This document shows, in pieces, positions 1-7,021 of a stretch of DNA of 64,000 nucleotides. This DNA comes from Ruicaihuangia caeni (GTDB lineage: Bacteria > Actinomycetota > Actinomycetes > Actinomycetales > Microbacteriaceae). A model generated the notes under the pieces. That model saw only the letters and a list, made by a program, of their open reading frames with translations. It did no database searches and had not been told where the DNA came from. Made by a program: the position numbers and the translations under genes. The stretch is from positions 248,001-312,000 of the forward strand of contig NZ_JASATX010000001.1 in NCBI RefSeq assembly GCF_029952955.1, given 5' to 3'. Positions within the stretch are counted from its first letter, which is position 1. Every line of letters starts with the position of its first letter.

Positions 1-66
1 GCGGGAACGGCGCGCGGAGCACTAGCACCCGTCGGGCAGTGCCAACCGGCCGAGCGGGAGCGGCAG

Positions 67-363
67 TCAGAACGCGATACGCCACAGGTACTCACAGCCG
101 TCGGTCCTGAACCAGCGCACGATCACGACGCTGCCGCGTGCGACATCGTCGCCGTGCAGCGCAAAGCTCAGGCGCGCCCCTGGCTCGAGCGTCGTCGGCA
201 TCCCGGAGACCAGCCGACCATCGCCGATGAGGCTCAGCATGACCGCGCGCGCGGGCTCTTCGCTCGTGTTGAGCAGTTCGAAGACCGGCGTTCGCGCTCG
301 CTCGACGACGAATGGCACGGCGTAGGCGAGTTCGGGGTCGACGGGCCTGAGCGGGGTGAACAT
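67..363 (-). CDS. hypothetical protein, 98 aa
   Basis: I do not recognise this small protein. It has no signal peptide or membrane segment; hydrophobic strands alternate with charged turns (e.g. VFELLNTSEEPARAVML), which would suit a small beta-rich soluble fold. The ATG start is supported by a TAGCCT -10 element ending 7 nt upstream, i.e. a leaderless transcript; no Shine-Dalgarno is present. It is transcribed in the same direction as the exporter genes upstream of it (ATPase stop at 448). A real gene is likely; the function is unknown. Confidence 0.6.
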   Translation of the reverse strand: MFTPLRPVDPELAYAVPFVVERARTPVFELLNTSEEPARAVMLSLIGDGRLVSGMPTTLEPGARLSFALHGDDVARGSVVIVRWFRTDGCEYLWRIAF

Positions 364-369
364 GCCGCG

Positions 370-375
370 AGGCTA
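370..375 (-). promoter_or_regulatory. -10 element, leaderless start of the 98-aa gene
   Basis: TAGCCT reads on the minus strand with its last T 7 nt before the A of the start codon at 363, so +1 would fall on or next to the ATG. Confidence 0.45.
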
Positions 376-447
376 TGAACGGCCCCCGACACCCCGGCGA
401 CCGCTGTGGATGCCGTCCGCGCGGCGAGATCGGTGGGGGAGAGGCGA

Positions 448-1185
448 CTACTTGTCGGCGTAGTGCCGGTTGTACAGCGAGAGCACTTCGTCGATCGGCC
501 CGTCATGCACCAGGCGCCCCTTGTCGAGGTACAGCCCGCGGGTGCAGAAGCGCTTCAGGTCGCGCTCGTTGTGCGAGACGAAGAACATCGTGCGGCCCTC
601 GGCGAGCAGCTGCTCGATCCGCCGGTAGCACTTCTCGCGGAAGGCCTTGTCGCCCACGGCCAGCACCTCGTCGACCAAGAGGATCGGCTCGTCGAGGCGC
701 GAGATCACGGCGAACGCGATGCGCACCCTCATCCCGCTGGAGAGGTGCTTGTACGGGGTCTCCTCGAAACCCTGGATCTCTGCGAACTCGATGATCTCGT
801 CGTAGCAGGCGTCGATCTCGCGCTTGGTCATGCCATGCAGCCCGGCGGTGAGGTACACGTTGTCGCGCACCGTGAGGTCGTCGACGAAGCCGCCAGTGAT
901 CTCGATGAGCGGCGCCACTCCGCCATGCACTCGCACAGACCCCTCGTCGGGAAGCATGACCTGGGCCACGAGCTTGAGCAGCGTCGACTTGCCTTGCCCA
1001 TTGCGCCCGACGACGCCGATCGCCTCACCCCGCTCGACGCTGAACGACACGTCTTTGAGTGCCCAGAACTCATTCGGCCGCGACCGGCGGTGCTTCGATG
1101 CGAACAGATCCTTGAAGCTGCGCCTTCCACGTCGATTGCGCCGGAAACGGATGCCGAGGCCCTCGGTCGCGATCATCACGGCCAT
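448..1185 (-). CDS. ABC transporter ATP-binding protein, polysaccharide/teichoic acid export type
   Basis: This is the nucleotide-binding subunit of a TagGH/Wzm-Wzt-type exporter. The 245-aa protein has Walker A GRNGQGKST (residues 60-68), signature LSSGMRVRIAF (148-158), Walker B ILLVDEVL (168-175) and an H-loop FFVSHN. The conserved segments PLIEITGGF and DNVYLTAGLHGM are typical of the RfbE/TagH subfamily. The ATG at 1185 overlaps the permease stop (TGATG), so the two are translationally coupled. The reading frame stays open upstream to 1920, but that part lies inside the permease gene and is a shadow. The family moves an undecaprenyl-linked polymer across the membrane. The protein ends soon after the NBD, so it lacks the C-terminal glycan-binding domain seen in some Wzt proteins. 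Confidence 0.92.
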   Translation of the reverse strand: MAVMIATEGLGIRFRRNRRGRRSFKDLFASKHRRSRPNEFWALKDVSFSVERGEAIGVVGRNGQGKSTLLKLVAQVMLPDEGSVRVHGGVAPLIEITGGFVDDLTVRDNVYLTAGLHGMTKREIDACYDEIIEFAEIQGFEETPYKHLSSGMRVRIAFAVISRLDEPILLVDEVLAVGDKAFREKCYRRIEQLLAEGRTMFFVSHNERDLKRFCTRGLYLDKGRLVHDGPIDEVLSLYNRHYADK

Positions 1186-1979
1186 CAGATCTCCTTCAGC
1201 ACGAGTCGCTCGGCTCGCCGGAACACCCACACACCGATCAGCAGGATCGCCACGCTCATGGCGGCACTGATGCCGACGGCATCCCAGTGCAGCTGCCCGG
1301 GGAAGAATCCCGCTCGATACAGGCTGAAGATGCCGGCCAACGGGTTGAACGACATCCAGAACTCGAGGCCGTCGGGCAGGTCGCCGATGCCGTAGATGAT
1401 GGGCGACGCATAGAAGAGGAACCGCAGCACGAGCTTCGTGGCCCGCTCGAGATCTCGGAAGAAGACGACCAGTGGGGCCACGATCAGCCCGATGCCGACG
1501 GTGAGCACGGTCTGGAGCAGCACCGCGGGCACCATCAGCAGCAGCTCCCAGTGCCACGCTGCCCCGAAGGCGACCGCGAACACTGCGAGCACCGGCAGGC
1601 TCGCCAGGTACTCCACGCCCTTCGACAGCACGATGCGATTCACCCAGACGGTACGCGCGATGCGCGTCGAACGAATGAGCTTCGCCTCGCGAAGGAACGC
1701 GCGAGTGCTGTCGCCGACCGCGCCGTTGAACCACATCCAGGGCAGCAACGCGCACAGCAGGAAGACGATGTAGGGCTGCTCGCCGACGGTGCGATCGAAC
1801 ACCTGCGTGAAGACGAACCAGTAGATCCCCGCCATCACGAGCGGGTCGATCACCGACCAGAGGTACCCCAGGAACGAGGTCGAGTACCGCACACGCAGGT
1901 CGCGCCGGGTGAGCAGCCACAGCGAATGGCGATAGCTCGAGAACCCGGATGCCGCGGGAGACTCGGTGCGGACAGTCAC
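1185..1979 (-). CDS. ABC-2 type polysaccharide export permease
   Basis: This is the membrane partner of the ATPase that follows it. The 264-aa protein has six hydrophobic segments and the family hallmarks LTRRDLRVRYSTSFLGYLWS near the N-terminus and ASPIIYG followed by FNPLAGI near the C-terminus, as in Wzm/TagG. It likely exports a wall polymer or O-polysaccharide-like chain. The GTG start at 1979 has TAGCAT ending 8 nt upstream, suggesting leaderless transcription, although GAGG also lies just before the codon. The nucleotidyltransferase upstream (2032) points in the same direction and may be co-expressed. Confidence 0.92.
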   Translation of the reverse strand: MTVRTESPAASGFSSYRHSLWLLTRRDLRVRYSTSFLGYLWSVIDPLVMAGIYWFVFTQVFDRTVGEQPYIVFLLCALLPWMWFNGAVGDSTRAFLREAKLIRSTRIARTVWVNRIVLSKGVEYLASLPVLAVFAVAFGAAWHWELLLMVPAVLLQTVLTVGIGLIVAPLVVFFRDLERATKLVLRFLFYASPIIYGIGDLPDGLEFWMSFNPLAGIFSLYRAGFFPGQLHWDAVGISAAMSVAILLIGVWVFRRAERLVLKEI

Positions 1980-1986
1980 GGCCTCA

Positions 1987-1992
1987 ATGCTA
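1987..1992 (-). promoter_or_regulatory. -10 element before the export permease gene
   Basis: TAGCAT on the minus strand ends 8 nt before the GTG at 1979. It could give a near-leaderless transcript of the exporter pair. Confidence 0.35.
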
Positions 1993-2031
1993 TTGCCCGC
2001 TGACGCGGGGGCTTGCGCGCCCCGCTGCGGG

Positions 2032-2724
2032 TCAGACGTAGAGGTTCGCGCGCTCCAGGTCTTCGGCGAAGTCGACCTCGACCGCGTACAGGTCGGAGAT
2101 GTCGAACGGCTCCACCCGAAGACCGTCGTGCTCGATGGCGAGTTCGATGCCCCGCTCGAAGTAGTCCTGATCGTCTACGCGCTGCAGGTGGCTGATGAGC
2201 GCAGCCTTGTCACGGCTCGAGATGTAGTTGATGCCGACAGCCTCGCCGAGGCCACCGCGAACCGTCTTCGAGAGCTCCTTGATGTAGCCCTCGGCATCCG
2301 TGGTGTACTTCACCTCTTCATCCGAGACCTTCGAGGTGTTCACCGTCACGAACGACTGGTCGCGCTGGACGAGGTTGGTGGCGCGCACGAGCACGGTCGG
2401 GTCGAAGACCACATCGCCGTTCATCCAGAGCACGCCGCCCGGCTTCGTGCGACGCAGGGCCCGCAACAAGCTCTTCGAGGTGTTGGTCACGTCGTACTGC
2501 TCGTTGTAGACGTAGTTGGCCTCGGGGAAGGCGTCGATGATGTAGTCGAGCTTGTACCCGACGACGGTGGTGATTTTCGCGGTGTGGCCGAAGGCGGCAT
2601 GGATGTTGTCGTGCTGCTGCCGCATGATGGTTCGCCCGTCGCTCAACTCGGTGAGCGACTTCGGGAGCGTGCGGCCGAGCCGGCTGCCCATACCGGCAGC
2701 GAGAATGACGACTTGAGTGCTCAC
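2032..2724 (-). CDS. sugar-phosphate/choline-phosphate nucleotidyltransferase, LicC-like
   Basis: A 230-aa NTP-transferase of the GT-A Rossmann type, full length for this short family. The signature VILAAGMGSRLGRTLPKSL (residues 6-24) holds the nucleotide-binding loop with the conserved Arg and the PKSL lysine; MNGDVVFD is the metal-binding Asp motif. Short family members such as LicC make CDP-choline; others make NDP-sugars or NDP-polyols. Which one applies here cannot be read from the sequence. Next to a teichoic-type exporter it would plausibly supply an activated wall-polymer building block. The GTG start is set by a strong AGGAGG four bases upstream. Confidence 0.82.
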   Translation of the reverse strand: MSTQVVILAAGMGSRLGRTLPKSLTELSDGRTIMRQQHDNIHAAFGHTAKITTVVGYKLDYIIDAFPEANYVYNEQYDVTNTSKSLLRALRRTKPGGVLWMNGDVVFDPTVLVRATNLVQRDQSFVTVNTSKVSDEEVKYTTDAEGYIKELSKTVRGGLGEAVGINYISSRDKAALISHLQRVDDQDYFERGIELAIEHDGLRVEPFDISDLYAVEVDFAEDLERANLYV

Positions 2725-2949
2725 ATTTCCTCCTCATGGATTGTGCTGCCCGCGCCCGTGCAGAACCTGTATGAACCGGGGAGAACGCTGAATCCCGTTC
2801 ACCTGCTGTTCGGCGCGCAGCAATGCTGTGGACACTCCGTCGTGCGAGCACCACGGTACCCCTGCCCCCGCTCGGGGGCCCGCACCGATCACGGAAATGT
2901 AGCCGTTTCGTGATAGATCTTCGAGGTCGGCTGCGCGCGAAGCGCTTGC

Positions 2950-2955
2950 TACGGT
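2950..2955 (+). promoter_or_regulatory. -10 element, leaderless start of the tailed ABC ATPase
   Basis: TACGGT ends exactly 7 nt before the GTG at 2962, placing +1 on the start codon. Confidence 0.45.
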
Positions 2956-2961
2956 TGAGGA

Positions 2962-4101
2962 GTGGAGCCCGGAGTCGACGACAGGGTGAGAGACGATCTC
3001 GCCCCAGAACAGCAAGCGAGCTCCGGCGTGCGAACCGCAGTGGAGCGCCTTGCGCCTCCGCCCCCGCCTGCTCCTCCCGTCGCCCCGACGCCTCCCGGGC
3101 CTCCGGCCGCCCCGAGCTCGCCCGCATCGACGAGCGACGCGGACGCTGAGAGCGATGCCGAGGCTGCGAGCGCGCCCGCAGAGGCCAAGAAGTCGCCCGC
3201 GAAGAAGACGACGGCGAAGAAGGCCCCCGCGAAGCGGGCTCCCGCGAAATCGAAGGCGAATCCCGTCAAGCGCGTCGCACCGCACGCGGCAAGCGGTAGT
3301 CGAAGCGCACCGGCCAAGCCGCGGCCCCGCAAGGCGCCCGCCGAGGTCGTGCTTCGCATGCGGAACCTCACCAAGTACTTCAACGGGGTGCCGGCGGTCG
3401 ACGCGATGGATCTCGAAGTGCCGGCCGGCAGCTTCTACGGCATCGTGGGGCCGAACGGCGCGGGCAAGACCACCACGCTTTCGATGGCGACCGGACTGCT
3501 GCGGCCCGACGCCGGCCTGGTGACGGTGCATGGTGCAGACGTCTGGCTCAACCCCGCGCTGGCCAAGCGGCAGCTCGGCGTGCTGCCCGACCGCTTGCGT
3601 CTGTTCGACCGCCTGACCGGAGCGCAGTTCCTGCACTATGCGGGGTCGCTGCGTGGGCTCGACACGCTCACCCTGCGTGGACGCTCGGCCGACCTCGCCA
3701 AGGCGCTCGGGCTTGAAGACGCGCTCGACCGGGTCGTCGGCGACTACTCGTTGGGAATGACGAAGAAGATCGCGCTGGCGGCAGCGATGCTGCACTCGCC
3801 TCGCGTGCTCGTGCTCGACGAGCCCTTCGAGGCGGTCGACCCGGTATCGACCGCGACCATCATCGAGATGCTGCAGCGGTACACGGCATCCGGTGGCACT
3901 GTGCTGCTCTCGAGCCACAGCATGGATCTGATCCAGCGCGTCTGCTCGCACGTCGCGATCATGGTCTCGGGTCGTGTGCTCGCCTCGGGCACGATGGGCA
4001 AGGTGCGCGCGCGCAAATCCCTCGAGCAGCGTTTCATCGAGCTTGCCGGAGCCGACAGCGAGAGCGGGGAGCTCGAGTGGTTGCACAGCTTCTCGGACTG
4101 A
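2962..4101 (+). CDS. ABC transporter ATP-binding protein with Pro-rich and histone-H1-like N-terminal tail
   Basis: The 379-aa protein has a normal ABC domain from about residue 129: Walker A GPNGAGKTT (about 163-171), a degenerate signature YSLGMTKKIALA, Walker B VLVLDEPFEAVD and an H-loop SSHSMD. Before it lies an unusual 128-residue extension: Pro-rich (31-52), acidic/Ser-rich (53-72), then Lys/Ala/Pro repeats of the kind AKKSPAKKTTAKK (75-125), resembling the C-tails of histone H1 and actinobacterial HupB. The GTG start follows TACGGT by 7 nt. The stop lies 25 nt inside the next gene, its apparent membrane partner. The transported substrate is unknown; the ATPase resembles ABC-2 exporters. 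If the gene really began near the ABC core there would be no tail, but the frame is open and its codon use looks coding throughout. Confidence 0.85.
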   Translation: MEPGVDDRVRDDLAPEQQASSGVRTAVERLAPPPPPAPPVAPTPPGPPAAPSSPASTSDADAESDAEAASAPAEAKKSPAKKTTAKKAPAKRAPAKSKANPVKRVAPHAASGSRSAPAKPRPRKAPAEVVLRMRNLTKYFNGVPAVDAMDLEVPAGSFYGIVGPNGAGKTTTLSMATGLLRPDAGLVTVHGADVWLNPALAKRQLGVLPDRLRLFDRLTGAQFLHYAGSLRGLDTLTLRGRSADLAKALGLEDALDRVVGDYSLGMTKKIALAAAMLHSPRVLVLDEPFEAVDPVSTATIIEMLQRYTASGGTVLLSSHSMDLIQRVCSHVAIMVSGRVLASGTMGKVRARKSLEQRFIELAGADSESGELEWLHSFSD

Positions 4102-5642
4102 GGCTCTCCCTCCTCGCGAACGCACTGCGCCGCAGCCCCCTCGGGCTCGCGGGCCTCGCGATCGTCGTCGTGTACGGCATCGCGCTCCTCGCCCTCGCAC
4201 TCGGCGGGTTCGCGCTGCTCCGCGAGCTGCCAGTCGACACCGCCGCCGCGATCGCCACGACCGCAGGGGCCCTGTTCACCGCCGCGATCTTCGTGCTGCC
4301 GCTGCTCGTCTCGGGGAACGACCAGTTCGACCCGCGCCGGTTCGTCCTCTTCGGGCTCGAACCCGCCGCCCTGGCCAGAGGCATCCTGCTGTCGTCGGTG
4401 CTCAGCCTTCCGGTGCTGGGTTTCATCGTCATCGGCATCGCCCATACGGTGACGTTCGCACGGGACGGCGTTGCGGGCCTGTTCGGAGTCGTCGCACTGC
4501 CGGCGCTCGTCGCCACTCTCGCGCTCTTCGGGCGGCTCGGCATCAGCGTCGGAGCTGCGCTCCACTCGGTGCTGGTCGCTCGCGGCGTCGTGCGGGTGAT
4601 CACGCTGGTGGTACTCGCCCTGATCGTTCCGGTGCTCCTCCGCATCGCCGACTTCGACTGGGCGCGGCAGGGCGGTGAGCTGGTGGCTCAGATCGCTGCG
4701 GTGCTCGGCTGGACGCCGTTCGGGGCCGCATGGGCCGTCGGCCCACTCGCGTCGGAGGGCGATTGGTGGGGCGCACTGCTGAGGCTGCTCGTCGCGTTCG
4801 TCTCGGTCGCGGTGCTCTTCGGCAGCTGGTCCTTCGCGGTCGAGCGGATGCTGCGCGCTCCTGCCCTTGCAGGCAGGAGGGAGCACCACTCCAGCATCGG
4901 GCTGTTCGGTCTCTTCGGGCGCGGCGCGGCGTGGGCGATCGCTGCGCGCAGCCTCACCTATTGGGTGCGCGACCCGCGCTACCTCACGGCGATCGTCGTC
5001 GTGCCCCTCATCCCGCTGCTCATGGCGGTGCCGCTGCTGATCGCCGGCGTGCCGGTGGACTTCATCGCGCTGCTGCCGGTGCCGGTGGTGGCCCTGTTCA
5101 TCGGGTGGTCGGTGCACAACGATGTGGCGCTCGACCACAGCGCCGTGTGGCTCCACCTCGTGGCCGACACTCGCGGATTCGACGACCGAGTGGGGCGGGC
5201 AGTTCCGCCCATCATCATCGGTGTGCCGGCCGTGACCCTCGCGAGCCTGCTGTGCGCCGGTGTCTACGGCGACGCCGCGATCCTGCCGCCCATGCTCGGC
5301 GTCGGGTTCGCCATTCTGGGTGCGTCGATCGGAGTCTCGTCGGTCGCCTCCGCGGCCCTGCCGTACCCCACGGCGCTTCCAGGCGAGAGCCCGTTCCAAC
5401 AGCCGTCGGGCGGCGGCGGGGCGGTGCGGCAGGCGGTCTCGTTCTTCGCGACGCTCCTGCTGGCCGGACCGGTGTTCGCGCTGGCGGTCGCAAGCCAATT
5501 GCTCGGCGGTCAGTACGTCTGGCTCACCCTGTGGTGCGGCGTGGGTCTCGGGCTGCTCTGTCTTGTGCTCGGTCTGCACCTCGGCGGGAAGATCTTCGAT
5601 CGCCGGGGCCCCGAACTCCTCGCGGCTGCGCTCCGCGGCTGA
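4077..5642 (+). CDS. large ABC-2-like membrane protein, partner of the preceding ATPase
   Basis: A 521-aa polytopic membrane protein with about 10-12 hydrophobic segments and no extracytoplasmic domain. It starts at a GTG 25 nt inside the ATPase gene, so the pair is translationally coupled. It lacks a named motif I can pin down. Length and hydropathy fit actinobacterial ABC-2 transporter membrane proteins encoded beside a single ATPase. Short loops such as YWVRDPRYLTAIV and a repeated pattern of hydrophobic pairs suggest an internal two-fold organisation. Substrate unknown. Confidence 0.75.
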   Translation: MVAQLLGLRLSLLANALRRSPLGLAGLAIVVVYGIALLALALGGFALLRELPVDTAAAIATTAGALFTAAIFVLPLLVSGNDQFDPRRFVLFGLEPAALARGILLSSVLSLPVLGFIVIGIAHTVTFARDGVAGLFGVVALPALVATLALFGRLGISVGAALHSVLVARGVVRVITLVVLALIVPVLLRIADFDWARQGGELVAQIAAVLGWTPFGAAWAVGPLASEGDWWGALLRLLVAFVSVAVLFGSWSFAVERMLRAPALAGRREHHSSIGLFGLFGRGAAWAIAARSLTYWVRDPRYLTAIVVVPLIPLLMAVPLLIAGVPVDFIALLPVPVVALFIGWSVHNDVALDHSAVWLHLVADTRGFDDRVGRAVPPIIIGVPAVTLASLLCAGVYGDAAILPPMLGVGFAILGASIGVSSVASAALPYPTALPGESPFQQPSGGGGAVRQAVSFFATLLLAGPVFALAVASQLLGGQYVWLTLWCGVGLGLLCLVLGLHLGGKIFDRRGPELLAAALRG

Positions 5643-5791
5643 GTCTCGACAGCGGCAGGCAAGCCGCGAACCGGAGTCGATGAGGGTGCTCTCAGGCATC
5701 CGACAGTCTGCGCCGCTGGCCCCTTCGCTGCCCTCTTCCGAACCCCCTTCGCTGGCCGTTCTCGCGGAGGGCGCGAACAGGCGTTGAAGCC

Positions 5792-5797
5792 TACGAT
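5792..5797 (+). promoter_or_regulatory. -10 element, leaderless start of the DUF3039 gene
   Basis: TACGAT ends 7 nt before the ATG at 5804; there is no Shine-Dalgarno. Confidence 0.45.
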
Positions 5798-5803
5798 GAA
5801 GGT

Positions 5804-6061
5804 ATGAGCACCGAACACACCGGCGGCGGCACAGACGTTCTCGATCGCGAACTCGAGAAGCTGCTCAACCAGGAGCAGCTCGAAGACGGCGACCACGAGC
5901 GCTTCTCGCACTACGTGCCGAAGGACAAGATCGTCGAATCGGCGATCACGGGCAAGCCGGTGCGGGCCCTGTGCGGCAAGAAGTGGACGCCGGGCCGCGA
6001 CCCGGAGAAGTTCCCGATCTGCCCCAGTTGCAAAGAGATCTACGAAGAGCTGCGCGGGTGA
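5804..6061 (+). CDS. DUF3039 domain protein
   Basis: An 85-aa actinobacterial protein of unknown role. It matches the DUF3039 pattern: an acidic N-terminus, then HYVPKDKIVESAITGKPVRA, a Cys in ALCGKKW and a CPSC pair near the C-terminus. Together these look like a small metal-binding (zinc-ribbon-like) site. It heads a three-gene run: its stop overlaps the GTG of the next gene (GTGA), and that gene overlaps the third (ATGA). Confidence 0.85.
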   Translation: MSTEHTGGGTDVLDRELEKLLNQEQLEDGDHERFSHYVPKDKIVESAITGKPVRALCGKKWTPGRDPEKFPICPSCKEIYEELRG

Positions 6062-6531
6062 CCCAGGGCGATTCTCCCGACGACCGGTTCGACGCGTCCG
6101 ACGATGAGGCGCTGCGATGGGCTGGTGACGAGTCCCTCGACACCGCCTCGCCCCAGAAGTCTTCGGCGCGCGGTGCGCTCTCGACCGGAGTCGAAGGCGG
6201 TCAGGATGCCTCCAACGCAGGCGCCGCCGTCGCCTCGTCGACGGGTGGTGCGCTGCAACTGGTCGCGCTCGGCGTGATCGCGGGCATCTACGTCATCTAC
6301 AGCGTCGGCTGGGTCGCAGCCGTGTTCCGCGACCCGGTGACCCTCGGCGCGCTGCTGCCGGAGATCATGTATCAGCTCGGAGAGGCGCTCGCCATCGTGG
6401 CGCCCGCCGTCTGGTTCGCCGTCGTGCTCGTGCTCACTCGGGGCAGACGCCCGCTTGCGCGCTTCGGCTGGCTGGCGGCCGGACTCGTGCTGCTGGTGCC
6501 GCTTCCCTGGGTGCTCGGGAGCGCAGCATGA
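6058..6531 (+). CDS. hypothetical membrane protein, 157 aa
   Basis: The frame is open from 5971, but the GTG at 6058 (overlapping the previous stop as GTGA) is the sensible start. The first 60 residues are acidic and Ser/Ala-rich, without recognisable structure. Three transmembrane helices follow, the first around QLVALGVIAGIYVIYSVGW, then a central helix containing APAVWFAVVLVLT, then a C-terminal one ending at PWVLGSAA. No family recognised. Coupled to the DUF3039 gene before and the related membrane gene after. Confidence 0.7.
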   Translation: MTQGDSPDDRFDASDDEALRWAGDESLDTASPQKSSARGALSTGVEGGQDASNAGAAVASSTGGALQLVALGVIAGIYVIYSVGWVAAVFRDPVTLGALLPEIMYQLGEALAIVAPAVWFAVVLVLTRGRRPLARFGWLAAGLVLLVPLPWVLGSAA

Positions 6532-6950
6532 GCAATCTCGAGAACCCGAGCACGGGCGTGAACGATGCGATCACGGGGGAGTCCCCGGCCGAAGCGGCCC
6601 CGGCATCCAACGGCCTGGCGCCGAAGCGTCCGCGCACGGCGTCGCTGGTGGTGCTCTATGTCGTCTTCGGGCTCTTCTTCGCGTGGGACCTTTGGGAGGC
6701 GGCCTCGAGCGCCGTCGCTCTGCCCCAGCAGATCGCGTACTTCAACGACCTCTTCCAGATCGACCAGCCGGTGCCGTGGTCGGCCCTCATCGCGAACATC
6801 GTCGTCCCGCCGGCGGCATTCATCGCCGCGGTGCTGATCGGACGCGGCCGGCCGTTGATCGAACGGGGTGGCGCCCTGCTCGCCGGCTTGTGCGCCTCAG
6901 CAGCCTTGACCCTCACCCTGACCGCCTATGTGAATGCCGGCGGTCTGTAG
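6528..6950 (+). CDS. hypothetical membrane protein, 140 aa
   Basis: Starts at an ATG overlapping the previous stop (ATGA). A disordered N-terminal 35 residues precede three hydrophobic helices (around LVVLYVVFGLFFAWDLW, ALIANIVVPPAAFIAAVLI and LLAGLCASAALTLTLTAYV). It has the same layout as its upstream neighbour, so the two may form one complex or be old paralogues. Actinobacteria have uncharacterised small membrane proteins of this sort; I cannot name the family. Confidence 0.7.
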   Translation: MSNLENPSTGVNDAITGESPAEAAPASNGLAPKRPRTASLVVLYVVFGLFFAWDLWEAASSAVALPQQIAYFNDLFQIDQPVPWSALIANIVVPPAAFIAAVLIGRGRPLIERGGALLAGLCASAALTLTLTAYVNAGGL

Positions 6951-7021
6951 ACTCGTTCAGTCGTTTCCGACAACGTTTCTGTCTCTTCCGACGCACTCCG
7001 TCTCAATCGAAGGAAGCACCC

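Noticed and set aside
2734-4200. 488-aa minus-strand open frame opposite the tailed ABC ATPase
   Set aside because: Antisense shadow; its composition mirrors the codon pattern of the ATPase and it has no recognisable motif.
3744-5699. 651-aa minus-strand open frame opposite the ABC membrane-protein gene
   Set aside because: Rich in His/Arg/Glu/Asp as expected for the complement of GC-rich hydrophobic coding sequence; no domain, and the plus-strand gene is a clear membrane protein.
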